Assembly (NCBI GenBank): GCA_003232965.1
Contig: QIKG01000277.1
Coordinates: 1-6,500, forward strand
Length of the DNA: 6,500 nucleotides
DNA from: Oceanospirillales bacterium
Lineage (GTDB): Bacteria; Pseudomonadota; Gammaproteobacteria; Xanthomonadales; SZUA-36
Direction of reading: 5' to 3'
Shown piece after piece: positions 6,431 through 6,500 of this stretch. The number at the start of each line of letters is the position of its first letter. Positions within the stretch are counted from its first letter, which is position 1. The notes under the pieces are model-generated. The model had not been told where the DNA came from, did no database searches, and saw nothing but the letters and a program-made list of their open reading frames with translations. A program made the translations under genes and the position numbers.

Positions 6431-6500
6431 GCATAACAAAACATTAAAGTGCGTTCCGCCAGCAAGCTGGCTCCACCGGACGCGGAAACGCGCCGCTTAA
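6431..6500 (+). other. Integron attC-like recombination site, truncated by the window edge
   Basis: GCATAAC (6431-6437) resembles the R'' core (RYYYAAC) seen in chromosomal integron cassettes. It is followed after a short spacer by ATTAAAG (6443-6449) and then an imperfect stem. GCGTTCCGC (6451-6459) pairs with GCGGAAACGC (6482-6491) with one unpaired base, and TTAA (6444-6447) pairs with the terminal TTAA (6497-6500), leaving an unpaired A. Between them is a variable loop containing CCAGC-AA-GCTGG (6459-6470). Core, spacer, stem with extrahelical bases, loop and a ...CGCTTAA return arm are the arrangement of attC sites. The matching R' core (expected GTTATGC or GTTRRRY) would fall just outside the window, so the call is provisional. 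The orientation implies that any cassette body lies to the left of this site. Confidence 0.5.

Noticed and set aside
1..6500. CRISPR array, tRNA, rRNA or a phage/defence gene cluster
   Set aside because: No regularly spaced repeats, no tRNA-like cloverleaf segments and no recognisable defence, toxin or phage proteins in any frame.

Overview
The window looks like a chromosomal stretch of a gammaproteobacterium, probably a marine or environmental one. This is inferred from the protein families (SlyD with an IF domain and His tail, a TetR-controlled RND pump, an ECF sigma factor), the moderate base composition and the type of small inverted-repeat element present. Genus cannot be fixed from the sequence alone.

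Layout. Bases 1-188 (minus strand, running off the left edge) are the N-terminal part of an ECF-type sigma factor with a plausible ECF promoter just upstream. The divergent intergenic gap to the next gene holds a small MITE-like element of about 160 bp (about 267-433) that is one long imperfect hairpin with near-perfect terminal inverted repeats. Next comes slyD (474-959), an FKBP-type peptidyl-prolyl isomerase and metallochaperone. A short gap then carries a textbook sigma-70 promoter whose -10 box lies inside a perfect 38-bp palindrome, the likely operator of the next gene.

The core is a tight three-gene operon: a TetR-family repressor (1095-1730), an RND periplasmic adaptor lipoprotein (1727-2824) and an RND inner-membrane pump (2821-5907). 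Both junctions are 4-base ATGA stop/start overlaps. The repressor is first, so it should shut down itself and the pump together until an inducer, probably a pump substrate, binds it. The pump keeps the proton-relay residues of the AcrB-type (HAE-1) family. No outer-membrane channel is encoded here, so a TolC-like protein from elsewhere must complete the complex.

The last 593 bases (5908-6500) contain no convincing gene. They hold a strong hairpin with U-tracts on both sides (6168-6225, probable bidirectional terminator) and, at the very right edge (6431-6500), what looks like the first two thirds of an integron attC recombination site. If that is right, an integron cassette or cassette array begins or continues just outside the window. 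No undescribed protein system is evident. The attC-like edge, the MITE and the promoter-embedded palindrome are the items most worth a second look.
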